DNA from: Verrucomicrobiota bacterium
GTDB taxonomy: Bacteria; Verrucomicrobiota; Verrucomicrobiia; Opitutales; Opitutaceae
Reading direction: 5' to 3'
Assembly (NCBI GenBank): GCA_003402695.1
Contig: QQNC01000005.1
Coordinates: forward strand, 1 to 38,069
Length of the DNA stretch: 38,069 nt
Part shown: one piece after another, positions 25,491 through 33,547 of the stretch
How the letters are laid out: each line of letters starts with the position of its first letter
Numbering within the stretch: the stretch's first letter is position 1
The notes under the pieces: generated by a model
Databases searched by the model: none
The model's input: the letters and a program-made list of their open reading frames with translations, nothing else
What the model was told of the DNA's origin: nothing
Program-made: the position numbers and the translations under genes

Positions 25491-26518
25491 GCCCCCTGCA
25501 CGGCCGCATCCTGGTCACCGGCGGGGCCGGTTTCATCGGCAGCGCCATCGTCTGGGCGCTCAACCAGCGCGGTTACACCGACATCGTCATCGTCGATTTC
25601 CTCGCCCCGGAGAACAAGCGCACCAGCTCGCTCGCCGACCTCGACGAGAAGCGCAAAAACCTGCGGCCGTTGAAATTCACCGAATACGTCGAAGCTGACG
25701 CCTTCCGCCGGCGCCTGACGAAGGACCCGCTCGCCTTTGGCCGCTTCACGGCGATTTTCCACCTCGGCGCCTGCTCCTCCACGACCGAAAACGACGCGGC
25801 TTACCTCGACGACAACAACCTCGCCTACACGCGCGAGCTCGCCGAATGGTCCCTCCGGCATGGCGCCCGGTTCATTTACGCCTCCTCGGCCGCCACCTAT
25901 GGCGATGGCACACAGGGAATGGACGACAAGGATGACAATCTCACCCGGCTGCACCCGCTCAACCTCTACGGCGACTCAAAGCACAACTTCGATCTGCTGG
26001 CGCAGAAGCAGGGTTGGCTGCCCCGCATCGTCGGCGTGAAATACTTCAATGTCTTCGGCCCGAACGAGGACCACAAGGGCGACATGCGCTCGCTCGTGAA
26101 CAAGGCTTACCAGCAGATCCAGGCCACCGGACGCGTGCAGCTCTTCAAGAGCCACCGCCCCGACTTCAAGGACGGCGAACAGATGCGGGATTTCCTCTAC
26201 GTGAAGGATGCAGTCGAGATGACGCTGCACTTCGCGGAGAAGGCGCCCGCGGCGGGCGGCCTCTACAATCTCGGCTCCGGCCAGGCCAACACCTGGCTCA
26301 CGCTCACCCGCGCCATCTTCGCCGCACTGGGCCGCGAACCGGCGATCGATTTCATCGCGATGCCCGAAGTCCTGCGCGGCAAGTATCAGTACTTCACTCA
26401 GGCCGAGGTCGAAAAGCTCCGCGCCACCGGCTACGACCGGGCGATGACCCCGCTCGCCGAGGCCGTCCGCGATTACGTGCAAGGCTACCTCGTGCCGCGC
26501 AAGAAGCTCGGCGAGTGA
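25487..26518 (+). CDS. hldD: ADP-L-glycero-D-manno-heptose 6-epimerase
   Basis: A 343-residue extended SDR that makes the LPS inner-core heptose donor. NADP loop GGAGFIGS (13-20), family motif IFHLGACSSTTENDA, FIYASSAATYGDG, and the catalytic Tyr-Lys in NLYGDSKHNFD. VKYFNVFGPNEDHKGDMRS and DGEQMRDFLYVKD are also diagnostic. It starts in an ATGA overlap with proC. It implies a Gram-negative cell envelope with heptose-containing LPS. It ends the plus-strand gene run. Confidence 0.95.
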   Translation: MSPLHGRILVTGGAGFIGSAIVWALNQRGYTDIVIVDFLAPENKRTSSLADLDEKRKNLRPLKFTEYVEADAFRRRLTKDPLAFGRFTAIFHLGACSSTTENDAAYLDDNNLAYTRELAEWSLRHGARFIYASSAATYGDGTQGMDDKDDNLTRLHPLNLYGDSKHNFDLLAQKQGWLPRIVGVKYFNVFGPNEDHKGDMRSLVNKAYQQIQATGRVQLFKSHRPDFKDGEQMRDFLYVKDAVEMTLHFAEKAPAAGGLYNLGSGQANTWLTLTRAIFAALGREPAIDFIAMPEVLRGKYQYFTQAEVEKLRATGYDRAMTPLAEAVRDYVQGYLVPRKKLGE

Positions 26519-26526
26519 GTTTGAAG

Positions 26527-26566
26527 GCGGAGCGCGTGGTCCCTAACGCGTTGCCTGGCTCCGCCA
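26527..26566. other. REP-like hairpin after hldD
   Basis: Stem ggcggagc (26527-26534) and gctccgcc (26559-26566), eight perfect pairs, with an inner gcgt/acgc pair inside the loop. It lies 8 bases beyond the hldD stop, with no T-run. It may terminate hldD or be an unrelated REP unit. The remainder of the 26519-26679 gap carries only the terminator described next. Confidence 0.5.
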
Positions 26567-26628
26567 GCGGTGAAACGTGAGCTCAAATCCCCGGCGCGTT
26601 GGGGAAAAACGCGCTCCACCTCGGAAAT

Positions 26629-26655
26629 AAAAAAGCCGCGCTGGTTCAGCGCGGC
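26629..26655 (-). terminator. Rho-independent terminator of the ACIII/pseudo-oxidase operon
   Basis: Minus-strand stem gccgcgctg / cagcgcggc (26635-26643 and 26647-26655), nine perfect pairs with a three-base loop, followed by six T residues (26634-26629). It lies 24 bases after the stop of the last cytochrome gene and marks the operon end. Confidence 0.93.
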
Positions 26656-26679
26656 TTCGTGGTGACCCCGGCGATCGCC

Positions 26680-27345
26680 TCAGGGCAGCTTCAGCAGCTC
26701 TTCCGCCGACCATTCCTTGCGGTCGGCTTCCTTCGCGTGGATGGCGGCGACCTGCTCGGACGTGACGGCGGGAGCCTTGTTGCCGAACGACGCGCGGATG
26801 TAAGTCAGCACGGCGGCGATCTTGTCATCGCTCCAATTGTAGCCGGAAGCGGCGACCTTGCCGAACACGGGCATCGCGGCGGCGCTATAGACGGTGCCCT
26901 TGACCGACACGGGGCCCTTCAGGCCGTGCAGCACGATGCGGATCAACCGCTCCTCGGAGCCATTGACCCACTCGGACTCGGCGAGCGGCGGGTAAACGCC
27001 GGGCACGCCCAGACCGGTGACCTGGTGGCAGGTGGCGCAGACGAGCTCGAAATTCTTTTTGCCCAGCACCATCGGGTCGATCTTCGCCACTGCGGTCACG
27101 CCCTTGGTGGAGTGGCCATTCTCGTTGAACACGGTCGCATCGTAGCGGGCCGAGTACTGATTCAGGTAGGTGCCGGCGTAGAAGATGAGTCCGCTGAACA
27201 CGAACAGCAGCACGAGCGGCAGCATCTTGTAGTGGGCCCCGTCGTCGGGCTTGCGGCCCAGCAGCTTCTCGTGCGCGGCCTGCAGGCTTTCATCCGAGGC
27301 GCCGGCTTGCTCCACGCGCGGATCTTTGGGCGTCAGGTCGCTCAT
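26680..27345 (-). CDS. Membrane-anchored monohaem cytochrome c, last gene of the ACIII operon
   Basis: 221 residues. The N-terminal ~40 residues are polar and are followed by one membrane helix (~42-60, LPLVLLFVFSGLIFYAGTY). A cytochrome c domain follows with haem site CATCH at 103-107 (FELVCATCHQVTGLGV) and probable axial Met M158 (YSAAAMPVFG). In its place downstream of a CcoO-like gene it resembles a CcoP, but it has one haem where CcoP has two. It overlaps the CcoO-like gene in an ATGA. It is the last c haem in the proposed electron chain and may face a soluble acceptor or a terminal oxidase encoded elsewhere. Confidence 0.88.
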   Translation of the reverse strand: MSDLTPKDPRVEQAGASDESLQAAHEKLLGRKPDDGAHYKMLPLVLLFVFSGLIFYAGTYLNQYSARYDATVFNENGHSTKGVTAVAKIDPMVLGKKNFELVCATCHQVTGLGVPGVYPPLAESEWVNGSEERLIRIVLHGLKGPVSVKGTVYSAAAMPVFGKVAASGYNWSDDKIAAVLTYIRASFGNKAPAVTSEQVAAIHAKEADRKEWSAEELLKLP

Positions 27346-27971
27346 TTGGATTCACCCTCCTTGGTGGCGGCCGGCTCAACCGGCCGGGCCTCAGGATATT
27401 CGTAGACGTTGTTCAGGCTCTGCAAATAGGCGACCAGGGACACGGCGCGGTGCGTGGGGATGATCTCGTAGCCCGCCGGGGCGGCGGCCTTGAGCGCATC
27501 CGCCGAGCGTTCGCCGGTGATCTTCCGCTCCTCAAAGAGGAACCGGTAGGCCGGCATGCCGCCATGCGGCTCGTAAAGGTACTGGGTCAGGCGGGTGGCA
27601 TCCACCGCGAGAGGCCGGGCGCCAAACGTCGCGAGATCCGGGCCGACCCGGCTCTCGCCGAGCTGCACGTGGGCTTGGCTGACATAATCGCGGGCCACGC
27701 TCTGGCGGTCGCCCCACCCGCGGGCCTTGTCGCTGCCAAAGTCCGGGCGGCGCACCTGCTGGGTGTGGCACGCGGCGCAGCCGAGGTCCTGGTAGACGAG
27801 CTGGCCCTGCGCGGCGATGCCGGGCATGCGCTCGGGGAAGGCCTTGCCCTCGTTCTCGTCAAAGTAAGGCGCGAGATGGCCGAGTTGGACATGGGAACCC
27901 ATCACGATGCCGGTCCAGGCCAGCGCCACCGCGAGGAAAAGTCCCAGGAAAAAGGTGAAGCCGTTTTTCAT
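27342..27971 (-). CDS. CcoO-like monohaem cytochrome c
   Basis: 209 residues. N-terminal membrane helix (FTFFLGLFLAVALAWTGIVMG) and haem site CAACH (65-69) in YQDLGCAACHTQQVRRPD. The stretch ESRVGPDLATFGAR matches the CcoO hallmark (KRTGPDLARVGGR), and M139 in HGGMPAYRFL matches the MPAYPWL axial Met. CcoO is the cytochrome partner of CcoN in cbb3 oxidases. The haem features are intact here even though the CcoN partner has lost its metal ligands. The start overlaps the CcoN-like stop (ATGA). The C-terminal tail is Glu/Ala-rich. Confidence 0.9.
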   Translation of the reverse strand: MKNGFTFFLGLFLAVALAWTGIVMGSHVQLGHLAPYFDENEGKAFPERMPGIAAQGQLVYQDLGCAACHTQQVRRPDFGSDKARGWGDRQSVARDYVSQAHVQLGESRVGPDLATFGARPLAVDATRLTQYLYEPHGGMPAYRFLFEERKITGERSADALKAAAPAGYEIIPTHRAVSLVAYLQSLNNVYEYPEARPVEPAATKEGESK

Positions 27972-29386
27972 GACACGGACGCCTCCATCGTCGGAGCCGG
28001 GTTGAAGACCGCGGGAGCCACTGACTTGGCGGCCGCGAGCCAGAAGAGATGGGTGGCGAGCAAAAGATTACCGAGCAGCAGGATGGCCTGCCCCGCCGTG
28101 GCCGCGAGCAGCCAGGGACGGACATGACCGGCGATGTCCGCGAACGGGATCGCTGCGGTATTCAAATCGTGGCCTTGCACGCAGCCGGCGCCGATCAGGG
28201 TCACCACCAGGACAATCGTACCCGTGAGCGCGGCGGCGTAATGCGCGCGGATCAACGGGACCGACGGCCAGGCCAGGCCGGTGATGCGCGGGACGAGGAA
28301 GTAAATGGCGCCGTACATCAGCATCGAGAAGGCGCCGTTGAGCGCCAGTTGGGCCTGGCCCTCGCTGAAGTGGGTGAACTGGGTGTGCACCGCCACGCCG
28401 CGCATGGCCGTGTAGGCGTCGAGGAACCCGCCGGCCACGTAGGCCGCGAGACCGAAGGCGACAAACTTCAACACCGTGCTGCCGCCGCTGCAAAACGCCC
28501 CGCGGAGGTTCACCGCGACCACGATGTAGTGGAACAGCAGCAACGCGCAGGAGACCACGGCAATCGTGGCGACCCAGGCCGGCACCGGTCCGCCGATCAG
28601 GTGGCGGCCGCCCGTCCAGGCGCCGACAAAGAGCAGCGTCCAGAAGCTGAGCTGGGCAAAATCATAGCTGGGGATGATCCGGCCGGTGATCTTCGGCACG
28701 AGGTAATACGCGGCGGCGAGCGCCAGCGGCGCGAGCCAGAGCGTCCACGCACCCTGCACAAACCACCCGGCTACGAGTGCCTGCAGGACGCCGCGCTCGG
28801 GGGCGAAGACCAGCATCATCTGGGCGATGGAGAAGAGCCACGGGAAGAGGAACAGCGCGGCCACGGCGTACCATTGCGCGGCAAAGGTCATTTCCTTGCG
28901 GCGACCCGTCCAGGCCAGCACGCCGGGCACGGCAATCGTGCCATAGGCCACCAGCAGCATCGGGAGGACGTAGGCGGGCAGGTGCAGCCAGGCATTGGAG
29001 GTCATGTCGCCGGTGGCGATGCCCGCGATGCCGAGGATGAGGGCGAAATTCCAGAACAGCGTGCCGGCGACGACCCAGTTCAGGGAGCGCAGCGGCGCGC
29101 CACCGAGGCGGGCCAGCAGCCACAGGGCGACGGCGAGACCGGAGTTGGCGGCCCAGCCGTAGATGAACGCGGTTTCCTGGATGGCGGACAAACGGCCGTA
29201 AGTCAGAGCGGAGCAGCCGGCCATGAATTCCGGGGTGTGCAATTGCACGAGATTCGCGAGCGCCAGGATGCCGCTCAGCACCAGCCACAGCAGGGCGGAA
29301 CCCAGCAGCAACAGCAGCGGCCACCGCGCGGAGGTGTCGATCTCGGTGACTTCGGCCGCATCAGCGGCTTGGGGGGCAGTGGTCAT
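27968..29386 (-). CDS. CcoN-like haem-copper oxidase subunit I homologue without most metal ligands
   Basis: 472 residues with about 12 hydrophobic helices. The start is the ATG at 29386 (MTTAPQAADAAE). By my manual alignment to P. stutzeri CcoN, the matching segments are LTYGRLSAIQETAFIYGWAA, WFVQGAWTLWLAPL then YYLVPKITGR, SFWTLLFVGAWTGGRHL, and FTHFSEGQAQLALNG then IYFLVPRITG. At ligand positions it has Q70 (low-spin haem His), Q211 and R261 (CuB His), Q344 and Q346 (helix X haem His pair) and G255 (cross-linked Tyr). Only H262 is kept. It therefore cannot form the normal haem b, b3 and CuB sites, yet the frame is intact and sits between ActF and two working cytochromes. It is probably a structural or quinone/cytochrome-docking subunit. 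Ligands at other positions (for example H339) cannot be excluded. Confidence 0.88.
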   Translation of the reverse strand: MTTAPQAADAAEVTEIDTSARWPLLLLLGSALLWLVLSGILALANLVQLHTPEFMAGCSALTYGRLSAIQETAFIYGWAANSGLAVALWLLARLGGAPLRSLNWVVAGTLFWNFALILGIAGIATGDMTSNAWLHLPAYVLPMLLVAYGTIAVPGVLAWTGRRKEMTFAAQWYAVAALFLFPWLFSIAQMMLVFAPERGVLQALVAGWFVQGAWTLWLAPLALAAAYYLVPKITGRIIPSYDFAQLSFWTLLFVGAWTGGRHLIGGPVPAWVATIAVVSCALLLFHYIVVAVNLRGAFCSGGSTVLKFVAFGLAAYVAGGFLDAYTAMRGVAVHTQFTHFSEGQAQLALNGAFSMLMYGAIYFLVPRITGLAWPSVPLIRAHYAAALTGTIVLVVTLIGAGCVQGHDLNTAAIPFADIAGHVRPWLLAATAGQAILLLGNLLLATHLFWLAAAKSVAPAVFNPAPTMEASVS

Positions 29387-29408
29387 TACAAAAAGGTGGG
29401 TGCGGCAA

Positions 29409-29705
29409 TTACTTCTTGGCCGCGTATTTCTGCACGGTGAGTTCCATGGCGACATCCAGCGGGAGCTGGACCACGCCGGCCTTCTGATCGACCCAGCCAT
29501 AGCTCGCGGCCTGCTTCGACTGCTTGGCCTGGAGATCCGCCAGGTTCTGCTTGCGCTGCTCAGCAGTGCGAATGCCGTCGCCGGTGAACGGCCCGGTCTG
29601 GTGCGGCAGGTAGATGGAGTAAACTACCGCGGCGAACAGCGCGAAGCCGGCCAACACTGTCAGGATGGTCACGAGCGGGGCGGAACGGGAAGGTTGGTCA
29701 CTCAT
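29409..29705 (-). CDS. Small single-helix membrane protein between actF and the CcoN-like gene
   Basis: 98 residues: one membrane helix (~11-32, LVTILTVLAGFALFAAVVYSI), a polar helical middle rich in Gln/Lys/Ala (AEQRKQNLADLQAKQSKQ, probably coiled), then a compact SYGWVDQKAGVVQLPLDVAM motif. I recall a similar YGWVD..G...IP...AM ending in small proteins of ACIII and oxidase clusters, but I cannot name its function. It has no haem site or cysteines. It overlaps actF by 8 bases, and 22 bases separate it from the next gene. A role in joining ACIII to its partner is inference. Confidence 0.82.
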   Translation of the reverse strand: MSDQPSRSAPLVTILTVLAGFALFAAVVYSIYLPHQTGPFTGDGIRTAEQRKQNLADLQAKQSKQAASYGWVDQKAGVVQLPLDVAMELTVQKYAAKK

Positions 29706-30942
29706 GGTGGGTGAGGCTCTCGCCGACGCGCGGGTCGCGGATCGGGATCAGCTTGGTCGTCGGGAAGCTCTTCAGGTAGGCCCAGATGCAGACGCCACCG
29801 ACCCCGATGACTGAGGTCAGCACCCAGAGCAGGTTGAGCGAAAGGAACGGGAGCGAGTCGCCGTGCTCATCCTTCAACGCCGGGAGGATGTTGTAGCAGA
29901 GGTCGATCAGGATGATTGTGAGGGTCCAGTAGGCGATGCGGCGGATGATGGGCGGCGTGACCTTGAAGCGATACGAGAGCAGCGCACAGAATGGGACGAC
30001 GAAGTGGCCGAAGAGGATGACGAGGCCGACGTACCACCATTGGTTGGTCGAGCCGTCGTGGTTCAACTCGCGGAGGTTGTACCAGAAGGTTTCCTCGGGG
30101 ACGTTGGCGTTCCAGATCAGGAAGTACTGGGAGAACGTGACGTAGGCCCAGAACACCGTGAAGGCCAGCATCAGCATGCCGATGCTGTGAAAGTGATTCG
30201 TGTTGATGATGCCCTTGTAGTCGCCGCGGTTGAGGAGCCAGACCATGATCAGCACGCCGCCGCAGAGGGCGCCGCGGGCACAGTTCGCGAAGAACCACAC
30301 GCCGTACATCGTCGAGAACCAGTGGTACTCCAAGCTCTTGATCCAGTAGATCGCGGCGAAGGTCAGCGTGAGCGCCGCGATCGGCAGGCCGATGGCGGAG
30401 TTGAAGCGGTTCTGGTAAGTCCACTGGACGTCACCGTCGGAATCCTGCGTGAAGGAGGCCTTGCGCAGGCGGGCGGAGAGCCAGACCCAGGCGGCGAAAA
30501 ACACGAGGGTCATGACCGTGAACGTGTAGATGTTCAGGAAGCCCTCTTTCTTCAGGTAAAGGATGTCGGTGCCGACCGTGCCGTGGCCGTGCAGGACGTG
30601 GGACTTGTCCATCCAGGGCCAGACAAAGCCCGGCTTGCTCCAGGCCAGGATGAGCAGGGGCAGGAACAGCACGAAGAGCCACTTGAACGCCGCGAGGCCG
30701 TGTTCCCACTGGCGGCGGATGACCACGGACCACGACGCATCGGTGATGTGGTGGATCAGGATCATCAGCAACATGCCGATGGCGATGGCGGTCCAGTAAG
30801 AGACGCCCACGAGGTAGGACAGCGCCACGCCGTGCTTCTCGGGCGCGAACAGCGCCGCCAGGGCGGTCGCGGCGAGGCCGATCAGGCCGATGGTGAGCGC
30901 CTTGCCGGCCGGGGCGGCGGTGGAGTTAGCGGGGGTGCTCAT
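29698..30942 (-). CDS. actF: Alternative complex III membrane subunit ActF
   Basis: 414 residues, a polytopic NrfD-like subunit of quinol:cytochrome c oxidoreductase with about 10 helices. Typical ACIII features: an early FAPEKHGVALSYLVGVSYW segment with HHITDASWSVVIRRQWE, then QNRFNSAIGLPIAALTLTFA, NTNHFHSIGMLMLAFTVFWAY and YFLIWNANVPEETFWYNLRE. It pairs with ActC in the membrane, and one of the two is thought to bind quinol. It begins in an ATGA overlap with actE and ends within the 98-residue gene. Confidence 0.93.
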   Translation of the reverse strand: MSTPANSTAAPAGKALTIGLIGLAATALAALFAPEKHGVALSYLVGVSYWTAIAIGMLLMILIHHITDASWSVVIRRQWEHGLAAFKWLFVLFLPLLILAWSKPGFVWPWMDKSHVLHGHGTVGTDILYLKKEGFLNIYTFTVMTLVFFAAWVWLSARLRKASFTQDSDGDVQWTYQNRFNSAIGLPIAALTLTFAAIYWIKSLEYHWFSTMYGVWFFANCARGALCGGVLIMVWLLNRGDYKGIINTNHFHSIGMLMLAFTVFWAYVTFSQYFLIWNANVPEETFWYNLRELNHDGSTNQWWYVGLVILFGHFVVPFCALLSYRFKVTPPIIRRIAYWTLTIILIDLCYNILPALKDEHGDSLPFLSLNLLWVLTSVIGVGGVCIWAYLKSFPTTKLIPIRDPRVGESLTHHE

Positions 30943-31577
30943 TTCAGGCCAAGGGTTTCACGGGCGTTGGCGTCGGTGACATCCGCCGCGGTGCCCAGCT
31001 GGGCGCGCTGGAGGGCGCGGACATAAAGGATGACAGCCCAGCGGTCCTCGGGGAGGAGCTTGTCGGCGTAAGGCAGCATGTTCTTGTTGGGCGAACCGTG
31101 CGTGATGGTGTTGAAGAGTTCGCCCTCGGCCATCTGGCGCAGGCGGTCGTCGTGGTACGTGGGGGTGGCGCCCATGCCGTACTGCTTCGTGATGCCATTG
31201 CCGTCGCCCACCGCGCCGTGGCAGGGCGCGCAGTAGATGGTGAAACGGTCCTGGCCGCGGGCCATGAGCTGGTGGTTGACCGCGACCGGGAAGCCGCGGA
31301 CCCAGCTGCCGTCGGCGTGCTTGCCGGCGTAGAGCGCATCGTCATTGCGCAGCGGATCACTTGAAACCACGCCCGCGGGCAGCGGACGGTCGGCGCGGCC
31401 GTCCGCGAAGAATTTGCTTTCGCCCTGCGGCTTCGGCTTGGGCTGGCGCTTCATGCCGGGGAAGGCCCATTCCGGAAAGACGTCGATCGGCGAGCTCGTG
31501 AACAGGGAGCCGCGGAATCCGAAGAGGGAAACGAGCAGCACGACCGCGAACGCAGTGATGAGGTAGACGTTGCGCAT
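30939..31577 (-). CDS. actE: Alternative complex III monohaem cytochrome c ActE
   Basis: 212 residues. An N-terminal hydrophobic helix (MRNVYLITAFAVVLLVSLFG) anchors a cytochrome c domain with haem site CAPCH (116-120, FTIYCAPCHGAVGDGNG). The early motif SPIDVFPEWAFPGMKRQPKPKPQ is characteristic of ActE (quinol-complex cytochrome). Met candidates follow in NKNMLPYADKL. The N-terminus has no lipobox Cys, so it is held by the helix and not by a lipid. ActE probably passes electrons from ActA to the downstream cytochromes. Confidence 0.93.
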   Translation of the reverse strand: MRNVYLITAFAVVLLVSLFGFRGSLFTSSPIDVFPEWAFPGMKRQPKPKPQGESKFFADGRADRPLPAGVVSSDPLRNDDALYAGKHADGSWVRGFPVAVNHQLMARGQDRFTIYCAPCHGAVGDGNGITKQYGMGATPTYHDDRLRQMAEGELFNTITHGSPNKNMLPYADKLLPEDRWAVILYVRALQRAQLGTAADVTDANARETLGLK

Positions 31578-31580
31578 GGC

Positions 31581-32114
31581 TCAGGCTTCCAGCTCCTTGA
31601 TCGACTTGCCGCCGGCCTTGGCGAGCAGCGCGGTGGTGTTGGCGAGGTTGAAGCGCGGATCGCGCGCCTCGATCACGATGAAAAAGGCGTCGTCCATGCC
31701 CCGCTTGATCTGGTCGTACTTCAGGACCGGGTGGTAGTGACGCGGCAGGCCGTTCACGACAAACATGCCGATGATCGTCGCGAAGGCGGTGAAAAGAATC
31801 GTCAGCTCGTAGGAGACCGGGAAGGCGAACATCGGGCTGAACAGCGGCTTGCCGCCGACGATCAGCTTGTAGTCCGAGGCGCCCGTCCACCAGATCAGCG
31901 ACATGCCGGTGCAGAAGCCGATGAGGCCGCCGGCGAGGGAGATGCGGGGCACGATGGAGCGCTTCAGGCCCATCGCCTGGTCCAGGCCATGCAGCGGACA
32001 CGGGGCGATGACGTCCCAGTTTTTGTAGCCGGCGTCACGCACCTGCTGCGCCGCGTGGTAGATTTCCGGCGCGGTTTCGAAGGTGGCGATCAGGCCATAG
32101 GAGGGTGCAGCCAT
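31581..32114 (-). CDS. actD: Alternative complex III subunit ActD (DUF3341)
   Basis: 177 residues. The start is the ATG at 32114 (MAAPSYGLIATFETAPEIYHAAQQVRDAG); an upstream extension in frame is inside actC and was rejected. It has an N-terminal ferredoxin-like soluble part, a PCPLHGLDQAMGL segment, then two membrane helices (~73-95 and ~113-137). The C-terminal DAFFIVIEARDPRFN completes the DUF3341 family pattern. ActD is a structural subunit and binds no cofactor. It is placed 11 bases after actC and 3 bases before actE. Confidence 0.93.
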   Translation of the reverse strand: MAAPSYGLIATFETAPEIYHAAQQVRDAGYKNWDVIAPCPLHGLDQAMGLKRSIVPRISLAGGLIGFCTGMSLIWWTGASDYKLIVGGKPLFSPMFAFPVSYELTILFTAFATIIGMFVVNGLPRHYHPVLKYDQIKRGMDDAFFIVIEARDPRFNLANTTALLAKAGGKSIKELEA

Positions 32115-32125
32115 GGTCGGGAAGA

Positions 32126-33547
32126 TTAGGGGTGGTCGCCGCCGTGCACGTCCGCCTGGGGCGTGACAGCCTTGAGTTCCGCCATCGGCATGATGGGCAG
32201 GAAACGGATGAAGAGGAGGAAGAGCACCGAGAACACGCCGAAGGTGCCAAAGAAGGTGAAGATCTCGACGATGGACGGGCTGTAGTAACCCCAGCTCGAG
32301 GGCAGGAAGTCGCGGGCGAGCGAGGTGACGATGATCACGAAGCGCTCGAACCACATGCCGACGTTGACGAAGATCGAGAGGATCCAGACGAACCACGTGC
32401 AGTGCCGGACCTTCTTGAACCAGAAGAACTGCGGCGTGATGACGTTGCAGCTGATCATGATCCAGTACGCCCAGGCGTAGGGCCCGAAGGCGCGGTTGAT
32501 GAAGGTGAAGCCCTCGTACGGATTCGCGCTGTACCACGCGATGAAGAACTCCATCGCGTAGGCGTAGCCGACGATCGTGCCGGTCGCCAACGTGATCTTA
32601 CACATGCAGTCGATGTGATACTGCGTGATCAGGTCCTCGAGCTTGTAGACCGCACGGAGCGGCAGCATGAGCGTGAGCACCATGCCGAAGCCGGAGAAGA
32701 TGGCGCCCGCGACGAAGTACGGGGGGAAGATGGTCGTGTGCCAGCCCGGGAGCAGCGACACCGCGAAGTCGAACGACACGATGGTGTGCACCGAGAGCAC
32801 GAGCGGCGTGGAGATGCCGGCGAGGATGAGGTACGCCATCTCGTAGTTGCTCCAGTGGCGGTTGGAACCGCGCCAGCCCAAGGCGAAGAAGCCGTAGAGG
32901 AACGAGCGGAGCTTGTTGCCCGCCGCCTCAAAGCGGTCGCGCAGCACCGCGAGGTCGGGCAGCAGGCCGATGTACCAGAACAGGACGGAGACCGTGCCGT
33001 ACGTCGAGACGGCGAACACGTCCCACTCGAGCGGCGAACGGAAATTCTGCCAGAGATAGTTGGAGTTCGGGATCGGGAACAGGAACCACGCGTACCAGAT
33101 GCGGCCGACGTGGAAGACCGGGAAGATGGCGGCGCAGACGACGGCGAAGATCGTCATGGCCTCGGCGGCGCGGTTGATGGACGTGCGCCACTTCTGGCGC
33201 AGCAGGCAGAGAATGGCCGAGATCAGGGTGCCGGCGTGGCCGATACCGATCCAGAACACGAAGTTGACGATGTCCCACGCCCAGTTGACCGGGTTGGCAT
33301 GGCCCCAGACGCCGACGCCCGTGGCGACGAGGTAGGTCAGGCCGGCGACGGTGAACGACGCGACGAAGCAGGCGACCGCGAAGCACCACCACCACCACAC
33401 CGGGGTCTTGCCCTCGATGATGCCGCAGATCTTCTCGGTGATCCACGAGAAGCTGCGGTTGTTGGCAACCAGCACGGCGCGCGGCAGCACCGCGGGCTTC
33501 ACTTCCCCAAGAATGGCCGGCGCAGCGGCGGATTCGGCGTGGGCCAT
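32126..33547 (-). CDS. actC: Alternative complex III membrane subunit ActC (NrfD-like)
   Basis: 473 residues with about 10 helices. NrfD-family quinol-site protein: [26 protein letters not shown] is the first signature. Then come [62 protein letters not shown] and [19 protein letters not shown]. It anchors ActB and is the likely menaquinol oxidation site, with charged and His residues in the first helices. It shares one base with the actB stop (TAATG). Its end is 11 bases from actD. Confidence 0.95.
   Translation of the reverse strand: MAHAESAAAPAILGEVKPAVLPRAVLVANNRSFSWITEKICGIIEGKTPVWWWWCFAVACFVASFTVAGLTYLVATGVGVWGHANPVNWAWDIVNFVFWIGIGHAGTLISAILCLLRQKWRTSINRAAEAMTIFAVVCAAIFPVFHVGRIWYAWFLFPIPNSNYLWQNFRSPLEWDVFAVSTYGTVSVLFWYIGLLPDLAVLRDRFEAAGNKLRSFLYGFFALGWRGSNRHWSNYEMAYLILAGISTPLVLSVHTIVSFDFAVSLLPGWHTTIFPPYFVAGAIFSGFGMVLTLMLPLRAVYKLEDLITQYHIDCMCKITLATGTIVGYAYAMEFFIAWYSANPYEGFTFINRAFGPYAWAYWIMISCNVITPQFFWFKKVRHCTWFVWILSIFVNVGMWFERFVIIVTSLARDFLPSSWGYYSPSIVEIFTFFGTFGVFSVLFLLFIRFLPIMPMAELKAVTPQADVHGGDHP

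Noticed and set aside
28049-29440. 463-residue plus-strand open frame over the CcoN-like gene
   Set aside because: It is a Gly/Gln/Arg-rich antisense frame without domain features; the minus strand encodes helices and CcoN signatures.
31581-32537. Longer ActD frame of 318 residues
   Set aside because: Its first ~140 residues lie inside actC in another frame and lack DUF3341 features; the ATG at 32114 fits the family start.
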